Counted from the first letter of the stretch, positions 52,860-62,732 are shown. The stretch: 64,000 nt of DNA from an uncultured Kordia sp. (GCF_947496985.1 NZ_CANMEZ010000004.1:555073-619072); one strand, 5' to 3'. The notes: generated by a model not told the origin, from the sequence alone. Translations and numbers: made by a program.

Positions 52860-53738
52860 TCATTCAATTGTGTATGTAAATGATTTACATTTTCTCACTT
52901 TTATTGTCCCTTGCACTAGTTCCCCTCTCCATTGAATTTTATTTCTATAAATCATAAAGTCATATGTACTAGCTTTCATATCAAATAAACAAGCATTCTG
53001 ATAAGGAACTATTTTGAGCGTTTTACTTATTGTAGTTTTATAATTTCTTCCATTCTTCATTTCACCTTTTACTGTGACTACAAGTGTATCACTCGTATTA
53101 TTTAAAAAGCAGTAATCGCCAATTTTTGCTTTTTCGCATTCTTCAGTGGTTAGTCTTGGATCATTTTGTTTTTCTGGGATCAAGATTCCTTTTGCCGCTA
53201 ATTCACTTGATGTATCTTTTTTGTATTCTTTATTTAGTATAAATTGTAAGCTTCCATCTATTCGAATATTCTTTATGGCTGCACCTATTTGTTTTCCAGT
53301 TTCTGTATCTATTATTTTTATGCGTACACGCAGGTGATGTAGATTATAATCTACGGTTCCTGTTATAATGGCATCAGCTGCTACTAATTTATTTACTTCT
53401 TTTGCTGTTGCTGGATCAATAAAACCTTCTTCATTCCATTGATGTTCTGCGCTCAATTGTTCGATATGATTCCTATCAACCACTTCCAATTTTTGAGCTA
53501 TGTTTGTAAAGTATATTGAAAAATCTCTCCCAACAAAATCTCCTAATTCTGTTTTTTCACCTTTAGTGTTATGAAAAAACCAGACGGCTACTACTAGTTT
53601 ATTTTCTTTTTTAACTCTATTGATTGTTTTATGAGCCAAATTGATCATATCAATGTCGTAATCCCTATCCTGTCCAGTAACTGATTGTGTATAAAATATG
53701 ATTACACTAAATCCTATTAATAAAATGATGTCTTTCAT
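52860..53738 (-). CDS. FlgO/CsgG-fold secreted protein, tandem copy 1
   Basis: A 292-residue secreted protein (signal peptide ending QSVTGQ) with the shared FlgO/CsgG-like N-domain (VVAVWFFHNTKGEKTELGD, IITGTVDYNLHHLRVRIKII) and C-domain (ECEKAKIGDYC, QNACLFDM, KCKSFTYTIE). The most diverged of the three, mainly in the C-domain. Its ATG overlaps the stop of the upstream gene (ATGA), so it is translationally coupled to it. Confidence 0.6.
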   Translation of the reverse strand: MKDIILLIGFSVIIFYTQSVTGQDRDYDIDMINLAHKTINRVKKENKLVVAVWFFHNTKGEKTELGDFVGRDFSIYFTNIAQKLEVVDRNHIEQLSAEHQWNEEGFIDPATAKEVNKLVAADAIITGTVDYNLHHLRVRIKIIDTETGKQIGAAIKNIRIDGSLQFILNKEYKKDTSSELAAKGILIPEKQNDPRLTTEECEKAKIGDYCFLNNTSDTLVVTVKGEMKNGRNYKTTISKTLKIVPYQNACLFDMKASTYDFMIYRNKIQWRGELVQGTIKVRKCKSFTYTIE

Positions 53739-55015
53739 AATGTAATTTTTTTAATGGTATTTCGTTTTGCAATGCTTTTAGTAGAACCATTTCCTGTAAT
53801 TGAATTTGAATATGATTTTATAATGGTTCCTGTGTTTACATCTGTAATAGTATATTGTATGGAAAGTGTACATATTTGTTTCGTTTTTAGTACTGCACTT
53901 TGCTTAAATTCATATGTCACTTTTCCAATACATAGGTAATCTGTATACTTGTGCAAATCATTACTTAGTTTTTTAACATCTCCTTGAAATAGTGTTGCAA
54001 TGCGTTGTTTAGTCAGTTGATTTGTTGGAATTAATTGTTGTGTTATAACATAATCTTTCCCTAACTGTTCCTTAAGATGCGTAGTGAAATCTGTTTCTAA
54101 GTTTGAAATTGAATCGAATATAAATACACTCAACTCTTTGTGTTCTTTTGTATTTACAACTGATGTGTTTAAAGAAACAGCAGTAGTATTTTTGTTTCGT
54201 TGTCTAGTTGTTGTTGTATCGTTCGTATTCTCTTTTCCGTCATTTATTACACCACTGTTCAGTACTATAAACTCTCTTATGACTTCTTTATTTACAGGTT
54301 TTAGTTGTTTTCCTGATGTTGGATGCAATCCGGCAGTATTGTAAAATTCTGGTTCATTGTTATGCGTTGTGTACCAAACTATAGGTTGCTGATCAGTATC
54401 AAAGAATTTTGTTGTAGTATCAGGGAAAATTCTATTAATATCACTTACTGTGAAATTTTTAGTATGTATTGTAATTGGACTACTAGATTTATTAGTATTC
54501 TGTATACATATTGTATAAAAGAAAGAGATTGCAACAATGGCTAATACGACAATTACACTAAAATGGAATTTACTTTTCCGTTCGCCCGTTTCTTTTTGCT
54601 TATATTTTGCTTTTGAAGGTTTACTAATTTTTTCTAGTTTGATATTTGAATAATCATAATTTCTATCAAATGGACGCGGTTGTATGTTTAGTAATAATGC
54701 ACACATATTTAGTAAACCTCGTTTTTGAGGATCTTGTGTTTTTCCCGATAGTAGTCGACTTATATTTTTACTAAGCGATTCAGCTTTTTTAGTAAGTTCT
54801 ACTAACAACTTAGTCTTATCTTGAATTTCTATATAGTTTTTTAAAATTACTTGATCTTCTTCAGGCAACTTTTCATAAACTTGAACCAACTGAAATAACT
54901 CTTCTTTTACAATACCTTCATTTAAGTCGTGCAGGTAAAATGCAGTATCATTTTCATATAGCCAATTATACTTTTTTATAATGCTTGCCAAGTATGGCTT
55001 TTGTTTAACATCCAT
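53735..55015 (-). CDS. Membrane-spanning protein with cytoplasmic helical N-domain and CsgG-like C-domain
   Basis: A 426-residue protein heading the operon. Residues 1-90 are an all-helical cytoplasmic region (YLHDLNEGIVKEELFQLVQV, ELTKKAESLSKNISRLLSG) that recalls small effector-associated helical domains, though I cannot name it with confidence. One membrane helix follows at about 152-170 (FSVIVVLAIVAISFFYTICI), then a Ser/Thr/Asn-rich linker and a C-terminal FlgO-like alpha/beta domain at about 285-420 (LSVFIFDSISNLETDF, TDYLCIGKVTYEFKQS). Translational coupling to the secreted copies suggests it is their partner or anchor. Confidence 0.5.
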   Translation of the reverse strand: MDVKQKPYLASIIKKYNWLYENDTAFYLHDLNEGIVKEELFQLVQVYEKLPEEDQVILKNYIEIQDKTKLLVELTKKAESLSKNISRLLSGKTQDPQKRGLLNMCALLLNIQPRPFDRNYDYSNIKLEKISKPSKAKYKQKETGERKSKFHFSVIVVLAIVAISFFYTICIQNTNKSSSPITIHTKNFTVSDINRIFPDTTTKFFDTDQQPIVWYTTHNNEPEFYNTAGLHPTSGKQLKPVNKEVIREFIVLNSGVINDGKENTNDTTTTRQRNKNTTAVSLNTSVVNTKEHKELSVFIFDSISNLETDFTTHLKEQLGKDYVITQQLIPTNQLTKQRIATLFQGDVKKLSNDLHKYTDYLCIGKVTYEFKQSAVLKTKQICTLSIQYTITDVNTGTIIKSYSNSITGNGSTKSIAKRNTIKKITL

Positions 55016-55229
55016 ATACTATTCTTCTTGTTAGACAACCCCAGAAAATGTTCGAAAACCCTTGAAAACAAAGAAAACATCAACTTTAAGTTGCTTTCTA
55101 AAATACTTTTACACCAGTGTTTAAGAGCAGTTAACATATACTCTTAAATCTAATGTCTTGCGCAGGACACATTGTGTAATAGCTGCTTACTGGAATTCTA
55201 GCTACCAAAGCAGCATCATACTTAGTGTC

Positions 55230-55415
55230 ATGAGATATTTAATTATGTGTATTTTATCTATATTCATTTTTTCTGGAATGATTTCTTGTACGCCTGATCC
55301 AATTGATGAACAACAGGATACAATAGAATTTTCAGCAACTGAAGATGAAACGGAGAAAACTCCGCCGCCACCTGAAGAAACTGGAGAAGATGATGAACTA
55401 GAACCAAATAGTTAG
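55230..55415 (+). CDS. Small acidic lipoprotein
   Basis: The 61-residue reading from ATG at 55230 begins MRYLIMCILSIFIFSG and has a lipobox MISC followed by TPDP and an acidic, proline-rich tail (TPPPPEETGEDDELEP). The longer frame from 55158 has 24 extra residues with no signal-like character, so this start is preferred. It is divergent from the FlgO-fold operon. Function unknown. Confidence 0.5.
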   Translation: MRYLIMCILSIFIFSGMISCTPDPIDEQQDTIEFSATEDETEKTPPPPEETGEDDELEPNS

Positions 55416-55423
55416 TAATAAAC

Positions 55424-55451
55424 AGCAGTGACTTACTAGTATGTCACTGCT
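55424..55451. terminator. Bidirectional intrinsic terminator
   Basis: The stem AGCAGTGAC/GTCACTGCT with an inner palindromic TACTAGTA and T-rich flanks lies between the small lipoprotein and the convergent response-regulator gene. Confidence 0.75.
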
Positions 55452-55455
55452 TGTT

Positions 55456-56121
55456 TTAACTTTTAAATGGAGCTGTACTGTCTTCTATATTTTCTCTATT
55501 TGCATTTTTATATTTTATGTATTTGCTCATTAATTCAGCTACGTTTTTAACCTTAAATTTCTTAAATAGGTTACGTACATGTACTTCTACCGTTCTGGGA
55601 CTTATATACAATTGATCTGCAATTTCTTTTTGTATATTCCCTTTACTAAGTTTATCTAAAATGTCATTTTCTCGCTTAGAAACACGCATCCATGATTCAA
55701 TTTCTAGCATTTGAGAAATGTTATAATCTATATATTTTCTATTATTGACTACTTCATCAATAGCCGCAAATGTTTCTGTTACGCCTAATTGCTTATCCAA
55801 ATATGCATCTACATCAAGTTCATTAAAAAGTTTCTCATAATGCGCTATTCGTGTATTTTGTGTCAAAATCATGATTTTAATCTTAGGGTATAACTGTTTT
55901 ACTTTGTCTGCAATAGTAAATCCATCGTATTCTTTAGTTTCAAAATTGAGATCTAATATTATAATGTCTATGATTTCTTGTTTCAAAATATCAAGTGTTG
56001 ATTTGTAATCAATACTATGCAATGTTTTTTCTACTAATGGATGTTGTTCTAATAATAGCTGAATACCTTGCGCAAATATTAGCGAATCTTCTACTACAAG
56101 TATTTTTAAATTTGATTTCAT
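55456..56121 (-). CDS. LuxR (NarL) family response regulator
   Basis: A 221-residue regulator with receiver domain at about 5-125 (ILVVEDS, phosphoacceptor in IIILDLNFE, Asp near residue 57, KIMILTQN) and a GerE-type helix-turn-helix at about 148-210 (NDILDKLSKGNIQKEIADQL, ISPRTVEVHVRNLF). It follows the TPR histidine kinase by 21 bp and is the natural partner of that kinase. Targets are unknown; the neighbouring FlgO-fold operon is a candidate by position only. Confidence 0.9.
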   Translation of the reverse strand: MKSNLKILVVEDSLIFAQGIQLLLEQHPLVEKTLHSIDYKSTLDILKQEIIDIIILDLNFETKEYDGFTIADKVKQLYPKIKIMILTQNTRIAHYEKLFNELDVDAYLDKQLGVTETFAAIDEVVNNRKYIDYNISQMLEIESWMRVSKRENDILDKLSKGNIQKEIADQLYISPRTVEVHVRNLFKKFKVKNVAELMSKYIKYKNANRENIEDSTAPFKS

Positions 56122-56142
56122 ACGCCTTTTTTTATCTAGCTC

Positions 56143-58158
56143 CTACTCTTTAAGTTGTAATGCAATACGTATTGTGGTTCCTTTTTTTGTATTTATAATA
56201 AATAAATCACCGTTTAGTAAACTTATTCGTTGTTTCATATTTGTAATACCTATACCACTCGTCGCTTTTTCTTCATTAAATCCTATACCATTATCTGCAA
56301 TATCAAATTCTAATATTCTGTCTTTGGTAACCCTGTGTGAAACCTTTACTTCGGTAGCTTGGGAATGTTTTTCTATGTTATGCAATGCTTCTAAAAAAAT
56401 TCCGTAAAAGTTAGTCTGATCAGATAGATTCATTTCATCCAAAATGGTTGGTAACGGCATTTGCAAGTGCACAAATATCTTTCTATAATACTGAAATTCT
56501 GAAAGTTGCGACACTATGATTTCCGTAAGTGTCGCTTCTTTTATTTTACTTCGCAAAGGTGATAAACGATGTGAAATCAAACGTATTTGTTGGTTTACAT
56601 CTTTGATTTCGTTTATGATAGAAGTACTAATTTTATCATACTCCTTGGCTTTTGACAATGCTAATATTTTTAATCTAATACCATCATAACTTGTCGTAAT
56701 AATGTCGTGTAAATCCTTGCTAATACTTTCTTTTATACTTTCCTGTCCTTGATAGGTTGCGGCTAGTTTTTCAAGTTTTTGTTGTTGTAGATTTATTTTT
56801 TGTTGTTGTCTGTAATAAAAATATACTCCTAAACTTATAATTAGTAAAAAACCTAAGAGTAATAGCATTATGTTTTTATACAAAATGGATTTTTTCTGAT
56901 TCTCAATCATTTCTTCTAATGAAGATGTATTTATGATTAACTCATCAATTTTTTGATCTTTCTGGTATACTTGAAGTTGTTCTTGGTATTGTTGAATAAT
57001 CTCGTCTCGTTCTATTTGAAACAAATCGTTAACTAATTTTTGATATTTTTTTTGAAATATCAATGCATTCTCAGGCTGGTTTATCGCTTCGTAATAGTTA
57101 CTTTTTATTTCATAAAACCTAAGGTTATCTTTTATTTTGTTTTCCTTTATATATACAAAAGCACTATCTAAATATGCAGTTGCTTTCGTGTACTGTTTTT
57201 CTTCTACAGCTATCATAGCTAACTCATTATAAGTAACTGGAAGTGAAACTGAATCTTTTGTTGTTTTTTTTAATCGTAATGCTTCCGCATAGCTTTTTTT
57301 TGCTCGTTGAATGTCGTCCATATAGTATACGGCTCCCAAATTGTGTACTATTCTACCCAAATGTTTTTGTACACCTAAATCGGTACGCAGTGCAATTGCT
57401 TTTTTGTAGTGAAAAATTGCAGAATCTGATTTTAATTGCTCACTATATATATTTGCTAAACTATTATGTCCGTCTGATACCTTTTTACGATTCCCAACTT
57501 TTATCCATAACCGTAAAGCTTCTTTATAATACATTTCCGCTATATCAAATCTGCCAAGTGTTCGCTGAATAATAGCAATTGTTCTAGCAACACCTGCCTT
57601 ATCTTGAGGTTTATTTAGTATTGTAAACCCTTTATAGGCTTGGATTAAATACTTCATCGCATTTGTATAATCATGATGATTTTTATACAAAATACCTGCT
57701 TTAGAAAATGTTTTGAATTTTTTATAAGAATCTGCTTCAGCTTCATACATTAAGACGGAACGATTTAGATATGTCAAAGCGCTATTATCTTTCTTTTTTC
57801 GATATAATAATGCAAGGTTAAAATTTGCGTCAGCTGCATATACGGACGTAGAATCATTAAGAATACTCTGTTTAAAATATTTTGTCGCTACTGTATATTC
57901 TTTCTTTTTATAATAAATGACTCCTATTTTATTATAAATAAAACTTGTATTCTCATCTAAATTTAAATTTGAAGCTATGACTAAAGCTTCTTCATATGCA
58001 GAAATTGCAGCTTCATATTTTTTTGCGACTTCTAGTGTTTTTGCTTTAATCAATAATGAATCGAGTTCTGTATCATTATAAGCTGTATTTGCACATAAAA
58101 CATTCATTTGAAAGCTAATGAGAATTAAGAAAAAAATGTGCTTGTAACAGTTTGTCAT
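56143..58158 (-). CDS. TPR-containing sensor histidine kinase
   Basis: A 671-residue kinase. A signal peptide or first membrane segment (residues about 8-23) is followed by periplasmic TPR repeats to about 400 (e.g. YEAAISAYEEALVIA, IFHYKKAIALRTDL), a membrane helix at about 428-447 (IMLLLLGFLLIISLGVYFYY), a NarL-type dimerisation/phosphoacceptor helix with SISKDLHDIITTSYD at about 485, and a HATPase domain at about 575-671 (N box ALHNIEKHS, DNGIGFNEE, GIGITNMKQR). The signal may be detected by the TPR array. Forms an operon with the response regulator. Confidence 0.88.
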   Translation of the reverse strand: MTNCYKHIFFLILISFQMNVLCANTAYNDTELDSLLIKAKTLEVAKKYEAAISAYEEALVIASNLNLDENTSFIYNKIGVIYYKKKEYTVATKYFKQSILNDSTSVYAADANFNLALLYRKKKDNSALTYLNRSVLMYEAEADSYKKFKTFSKAGILYKNHHDYTNAMKYLIQAYKGFTILNKPQDKAGVARTIAIIQRTLGRFDIAEMYYKEALRLWIKVGNRKKVSDGHNSLANIYSEQLKSDSAIFHYKKAIALRTDLGVQKHLGRIVHNLGAVYYMDDIQRAKKSYAEALRLKKTTKDSVSLPVTYNELAMIAVEEKQYTKATAYLDSAFVYIKENKIKDNLRFYEIKSNYYEAINQPENALIFQKKYQKLVNDLFQIERDEIIQQYQEQLQVYQKDQKIDELIINTSSLEEMIENQKKSILYKNIMLLLLGFLLIISLGVYFYYRQQQKINLQQQKLEKLAATYQGQESIKESISKDLHDIITTSYDGIRLKILALSKAKEYDKISTSIINEIKDVNQQIRLISHRLSPLRSKIKEATLTEIIVSQLSEFQYYRKIFVHLQMPLPTILDEMNLSDQTNFYGIFLEALHNIEKHSQATEVKVSHRVTKDRILEFDIADNGIGFNEEKATSGIGITNMKQRISLLNGDLFIINTKKGTTIRIALQLKE

Positions 58159-58350
58159 ACTATTTTTTTACAACACTAATGTAATTTAAAATATTCAAAG
58201 TAGGAAAGTTAAACTTTTAAATACGTGAATTTACGTATTGAACTATAAAGTAATGATTGATAATATTGACAAATCAACTACTTCAAGATTCGTCTATGAG
58301 GTAAGTCTGGAATCTTATAAAGTTCCATTATCAAGTAAAACAATCATTAC

Positions 58351-60021
58351 ATGAAGCAAGCAATACTTTTTATATTATTATTCAGTCAACTAATGATGGC
58401 ACAAAATGATGCTTTTTTAGATGAAGTCATTTTCAAAAATGATACTGTTATTTATAATGGGATAGCATTCTCTGGAAATTTATATGAGTATAAAGAAGAA
58501 GCATTAACACCTAACAAATGTATTTCTAAATGTGAATATGTTGATGGTGTTCGCCATGGTATCAGTACTTATTGGTTTATGAATGGTCAGCTTAAAGGTG
58601 AATCCAATTATGCAAAAGGAAAAGCTACTGGCAAGCATATATATTATTTTGAAACTGGTAACATCCATAAAATTAAAATATATGATAATGGTACGGTAAT
58701 TAAAGATGAATTGTACTATGCTTCAGGAACTCCAAAACATATCAAAAATTATAATTCTCAAGGATTAAAACATGGAAAAACAACAACTTGGTATGAAAAT
58801 AATCAAGTAAATACCGAAGAATATTTTACGAATGGTATTCAGACGAACACTTTCATTAAGTACGATTTGGAAGGAATAATACGATTAGAAAGTAGTTATA
58901 CAGATGGTATTCTTACAACCAAAAAATCTTACTATGCATCTGGAAATTTAAAAAATCATACAGTATACAATATAAATGCGCATACAACTGTAAGTAAAAC
59001 ATTTTTTGACACTACTGAACCTGAAATTTTCAAACAAAGAAGCCATAAAAATGAGCAATATCATGGCAAACAAATCACTAAAAATGAACTTGGAGAATTC
59101 CTTTCTGAACGTGACTATGTAGAAGGAAAATTGCGATCCATGAAAAAATACAAGAATAATAAGTTAACAAGACATGCTGAGTTTATTAATAATTTTAAAA
59201 CTGAAAAAATACAAGTATTCAATGAAAATGAACAACTAATTTCAGAATCATTTCTAACCAATAAAATAAAGGATAGTATTTGGTTAACTTATTTATCAAA
59301 TGGATACAAAAGTTCAGAGACAGCGTATACAAATGGTAAAAAAGAATGGGAAGGTAATTATAAAAACGATCAGAAAGATGGTGTTTGGATTCATTACAAT
59401 AATGAAAGTCTTAACCAAACATTTGATACCTATAAGCAAGGTGAAAAAATACAGAGCGACTCTTTTGAAAAAGTACATCTACTAACCAACAGAATCAATC
59501 AGGCGAATACATTTGCTTATAAAAACAAGTTTACGGATGAAATTATCATTCTTGCCATGGACGATACTTTTACTCTAAACACAAATACCGAACGAGTAAA
59601 ATACACACTTAAATATCTTTTCGACACCTATTTTGAGCCTATTCGTAGTGTATCTAATGCACCGTATCAATTGATTGATAAATTCATTTATGTGCAAAAC
59701 CTTCAACTTTCTAAAAAAGAAACCATTCATGAACGAAAAAAGAATCGTCTTGATAAAAACTCTCCTATCATCAAAGAAAAAGGATATCATTTTTACATCG
59801 CCTTTCAATTGTATTTAACAAATCGTAAAAATGAAGAATTATATAACAAAACTGAAAAAATTAATAAATCAGACAAAATTGTAAACTCTCTATTCAATGC
59901 TGTTGCAAATACATATGCAAAATCGGAAAGTGCAGCAATAGAAAGTGCCTTTAAATCATTTAAATTGAAACGTTTTTTTAGAAAAAACTTTAAAAAAGCA
60001 TATAAAGAAAATAAAAAATAA
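58351..60021 (+). CDS. MORN_2 repeat protein (YwqK-like)
   Basis: A 556-residue secreted or periplasmic protein with signal peptide (QLMMAQ) and at least nine MORN_2-type repeats of about 23 residues at about 60-350 (e.g. DGVRHGISTYWFMNGQLKGE, KHGKTTTWYENNQVNTEEYF, KDGVWIHYNNES). The final 190 residues are a helical domain with no repeat (ERVKYTLKYLFDTYFEPIRS). MORN_2 proteins in Bacteroidota are common, mostly uncharacterised, and the automated label antitoxin YwqK is not meaningful here. It is cotranscribed with the next gene, 10 bp away. Confidence 0.7.
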   Translation: MKQAILFILLFSQLMMAQNDAFLDEVIFKNDTVIYNGIAFSGNLYEYKEEALTPNKCISKCEYVDGVRHGISTYWFMNGQLKGESNYAKGKATGKHIYYFETGNIHKIKIYDNGTVIKDELYYASGTPKHIKNYNSQGLKHGKTTTWYENNQVNTEEYFTNGIQTNTFIKYDLEGIIRLESSYTDGILTTKKSYYASGNLKNHTVYNINAHTTVSKTFFDTTEPEIFKQRSHKNEQYHGKQITKNELGEFLSERDYVEGKLRSMKKYKNNKLTRHAEFINNFKTEKIQVFNENEQLISESFLTNKIKDSIWLTYLSNGYKSSETAYTNGKKEWEGNYKNDQKDGVWIHYNNESLNQTFDTYKQGEKIQSDSFEKVHLLTNRINQANTFAYKNKFTDEIIILAMDDTFTLNTNTERVKYTLKYLFDTYFEPIRSVSNAPYQLIDKFIYVQNLQLSKKETIHERKKNRLDKNSPIIKEKGYHFYIAFQLYLTNRKNEELYNKTEKINKSDKIVNSLFNAVANTYAKSESAAIESAFKSFKLKRFFRKNFKKAYKENKK

Positions 60022-60031
60022 ACTTAGGACT

Positions 60032-61324
60032 ATGGGAAACAAACTGACAAACCTAGAAAACAACTATTACTATGGCTTCACACGATCGTTTTGGCATGTT
60101 ATTATTTCTATTTTATTTTTAAGTCTAATTGGTGGTGTTATTATGATTGGATGGAGTTTTATTCCTAGTAGTAAAAGACACGTAGTCAAAACAGCGCCAC
60201 CAGTAAAACAACGTTACCCAAAACAAGTAGCTGTTACTACAAAAGAAGTTCTACAAAAATTACCCAAAGAAAAAGAAGCGATCAAAAAAGTACTCGATGA
60301 GCAAACCAAAATTGCAAATACTCCTCCTGTAAATCAAGAAGTATATGTTATTGAAGATATTGTTGACACTTTAAACCTTACTAATTTCAACAATGAAATC
60401 GCAAACTTAAAATTACTAATTCCTGTAAAAAAATACAGTAGTCTATGGAATCCAAAAGGTTATTATACATATCCGCAAGGAAAACGAAAGTATGATGTAA
60501 CTAAAAATGAAAAATATCGCAAGTGGGTTGTGTTAAGTCAAGGGCTCAAAGATCAAATTATTTCAAAAATTGACGCCATGGGCTTTAAAAGTTACAAGGA
60601 AAAGTATCAACTCTTAAAAACATATAACCAATGTTTAGCTAAAATTAATACAACAGATCGTGAATTGATTTTAAAAAAATTACTGAGTTTCTTCAATAAA
60701 AATAAAGTAGAAACGATAAACGCAATAGAACACTTAACCAAACTACTTCCGTTATTTGATGAAAATATCACGCAAGTATTTGATAATGAATCGTATTTCA
60801 TTAAAAAAAATCCGCAAGATGGTTTGGGTATGATTGCTTTTGAAACTAAAATATTACCAAATTTCACAAAAGAAGATCGATTGCAAGCTGCTAAAGTATT
60901 GAAAAGTGAATATTTGAACTTTTACGATTATAACTTATCAGCATTTACAGAAACTACGCAAAATTTCATTACAATGCTTCCAAAAGTTTCAAAAGGGCAA
61001 GAAGCTGTTGCTTTACAATATTTTTATGAAGTTTATAGAAGTAAAAATGCACAACGAATAGCTCAAATTAGAACTATTGACAATAATTATCAGCAACGCA
61101 TCAACTCCATAGAAAATAAATATCAGGCTGATATAAAAAATGCACAGCTTGAATATAATGCCAAAGTTCAAAAGAAAACTTTCTGGCGCCTGTATAGTTT
61201 TTGGACTATTTGTTCTGCAATCGGCAGTGTATTAGTTGTTACACTCATCCTTCTGATGTTGTCTATGATACGAAATGTAAACAAACTTGCCAGTGTACTC
61301 CTCCTAAAAAAAGAAAATAACTAA
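60032..61324 (+). CDS. Unknown two-TM protein with periplasmic helical domain
   Basis: A 430-residue protein with a membrane helix at about 19-42 (FWHVIISILFLSLIGGVIMI), a long helical, charged region (about 50-385, with repeated EKYRKWVVL, FLNKN-like helices) and a second helix near the C-terminus (IGSVLVVTLILLMLSMI). The topology suggests the middle faces the periplasm. I do not recognise the family. Its operon partner is the MORN protein; a strong terminator follows. Confidence 0.55.
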   Translation: MGNKLTNLENNYYYGFTRSFWHVIISILFLSLIGGVIMIGWSFIPSSKRHVVKTAPPVKQRYPKQVAVTTKEVLQKLPKEKEAIKKVLDEQTKIANTPPVNQEVYVIEDIVDTLNLTNFNNEIANLKLLIPVKKYSSLWNPKGYYTYPQGKRKYDVTKNEKYRKWVVLSQGLKDQIISKIDAMGFKSYKEKYQLLKTYNQCLAKINTTDRELILKKLLSFFNKNKVETINAIEHLTKLLPLFDENITQVFDNESYFIKKNPQDGLGMIAFETKILPNFTKEDRLQAAKVLKSEYLNFYDYNLSAFTETTQNFITMLPKVSKGQEAVALQYFYEVYRSKNAQRIAQIRTIDNNYQQRINSIENKYQADIKNAQLEYNAKVQKKTFWRLYSFWTICSAIGSVLVVTLILLMLSMIRNVNKLASVLLLKKENN

Positions 61325-61385
61325 TCTTTAAAACTAATATAGCTATCAATTACACATTGAATTCTATAATGGTTCGTTAGTCGGT

Positions 61386-61427
61386 AAAGTCTAGGTTTCT
61401 TGTTTTTAAGAAATACCTAGACTTTTT
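61386..61427 (+). terminator. Intrinsic terminator of the MORN operon
   Basis: An 11-bp stem AAAGTCTAGGT/ACCTAGACTTT with an inner TTCTT/AAGAA pairing, followed by TTTTTGTA, about 60 bp after the stop codon. Confidence 0.8.
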
Positions 61428-61469
61428 GTATTCTTTATACCTGAATAATTATAATTCATTTAATGCGAC

Positions 61470-61477
61470 TATCTTTG
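61470..61477 (+). promoter_or_regulatory. -7 box upstream of the mechanosensitive channel gene
   Basis: TATCTTTG is an exact TAnnTTTG match, 16 bp before the ATG at 61494, so the leader would be very short. Confidence 0.5.
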
Positions 61478-61493
61478 CTAAAAATACATTCCC

Positions 61494-62732
61494 ATGGAAG
61501 GAAAAAATTGGTTTCGTTTTGTATATGATTATTTAATAGCTGAAGGATATAGTCAGGAAACAGCTATTTACATCAATGTAACAATTGGTATCGTAGCAAT
61601 TACGATCATTTCTTTTATTGTTGATTTCATTGTACGACGCATGCTAATTTCTGTATCGAATAGAATTGCTCCAAAGACAAAGAACGATTTTGACGATTTT
61701 TTAGTTAAGAATAACTTGCCGCAAAACATTGCACATGTAATACCTATTTTACTCATAGAACAAGCTTCACCTTATTTATTTGCAGACTTCCCTGATTTTC
61801 AACGTGGCTTTTTAGTATTCATTGATATTGTATTAGTTATTCTACTCATACGCGTTATCCGTAGTATTTTAAACTCATTACGTGATTTCCTAAAAACGTT
61901 GAATTCTTTTAAAGATAAACCTATTGATAGTTACATTCAAGTCTTTATGATTTTTGTTTGGATGATTGGACTTGTCATGGCTTTTTCATTAATTACCGGA
62001 CAATCTATTGTAACCTTCATTACTACGTTAGGAGCTTTATCTGCGGTTATTTTATTAATTTTTAGAGACACCATTCTTGGTTTTGTAGCAAGCATACAAG
62101 TTGCCGTGAATGATATGGTGCGTATTGGCGATTGGATTACGATGGAAAAGTATGGCGCTGATGGTGATGTTGTTGAAATTAATTTAGCGACGGTAAAAGT
62201 GCAAAATTTTGACAAAACCATTACCACTATTCCAACCTATGCTTTGATTTCTGATTCGTTTAAAAACTGGCGTGGAATGAATGAATCTGACGGACGTCGA
62301 ATCAAACGTGCTATTATTTTAAAAGCACATAGCATTCACTATCTCAGTAATGAAGAAATACAAGAATTAAAAAAGATTGAATTAATTGCTGATTATTTAG
62401 ATCACAGACAAAAAGATATTGAAGAGTTTAATACAGCCAAAGCTACTGATAAATCCATTTTAATTAACGGACGTAATTTGACCAATATTGGTGTATTTCG
62501 TAAATATATAGAGTCGTATTTGGAGTTACACCCTGCTATTAATGAGAATATGATGATTATGAGTCGTCAGTTACCGCAAACACCACAAGGAGTTCCGTTA
62601 GAAATTTATGCGTTTAGTAAAGATAAGGTTTGGAAAAACTACGAATACATTATGGGTGATATTTTTGATCATTTGTTAGCGGCTGTTCCGTATTTTTATT
62701 TGGAAACGTATGAGTTGAACATGACGAAGTAG
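61494..62732 (+). CDS. Mechanosensitive ion channel, MscS family, YbdG-like
   Basis: A 412-residue inner-membrane channel that opens under turgor stress. About five membrane helices occupy residues 25-180, the pore helix TM3 reads TLGALSAVILLIFRDTILG, and the beta domain begins VAVNDMVRIGDWITMEKYGADG, where the YbdG/MscM-type insertion after the GDWI motif replaces the shorter MscS form. The C-terminal cytoplasmic vestibule includes TIPTYALISDSFKNW. Single gene between two terminators or ends. Confidence 0.88.
   Translation: MEGKNWFRFVYDYLIAEGYSQETAIYINVTIGIVAITIISFIVDFIVRRMLISVSNRIAPKTKNDFDDFLVKNNLPQNIAHVIPILLIEQASPYLFADFPDFQRGFLVFIDIVLVILLIRVIRSILNSLRDFLKTLNSFKDKPIDSYIQVFMIFVWMIGLVMAFSLITGQSIVTFITTLGALSAVILLIFRDTILGFVASIQVAVNDMVRIGDWITMEKYGADGDVVEINLATVKVQNFDKTITTIPTYALISDSFKNWRGMNESDGRRIKRAIILKAHSIHYLSNEEIQELKKIELIADYLDHRQKDIEEFNTAKATDKSILINGRNLTNIGVFRKYIESYLELHPAINENMMIMSRQLPQTPQGVPLEIYAFSKDKVWKNYEYIMGDIFDHLLAAVPYFYLETYELNMTK

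Noticed and set aside
50896..55015. Curli secretion operon
   Set aside because: The CsgG/FlgO-like fold is present, but no CsgA/B/E/F-like genes or amyloid repeats are seen.
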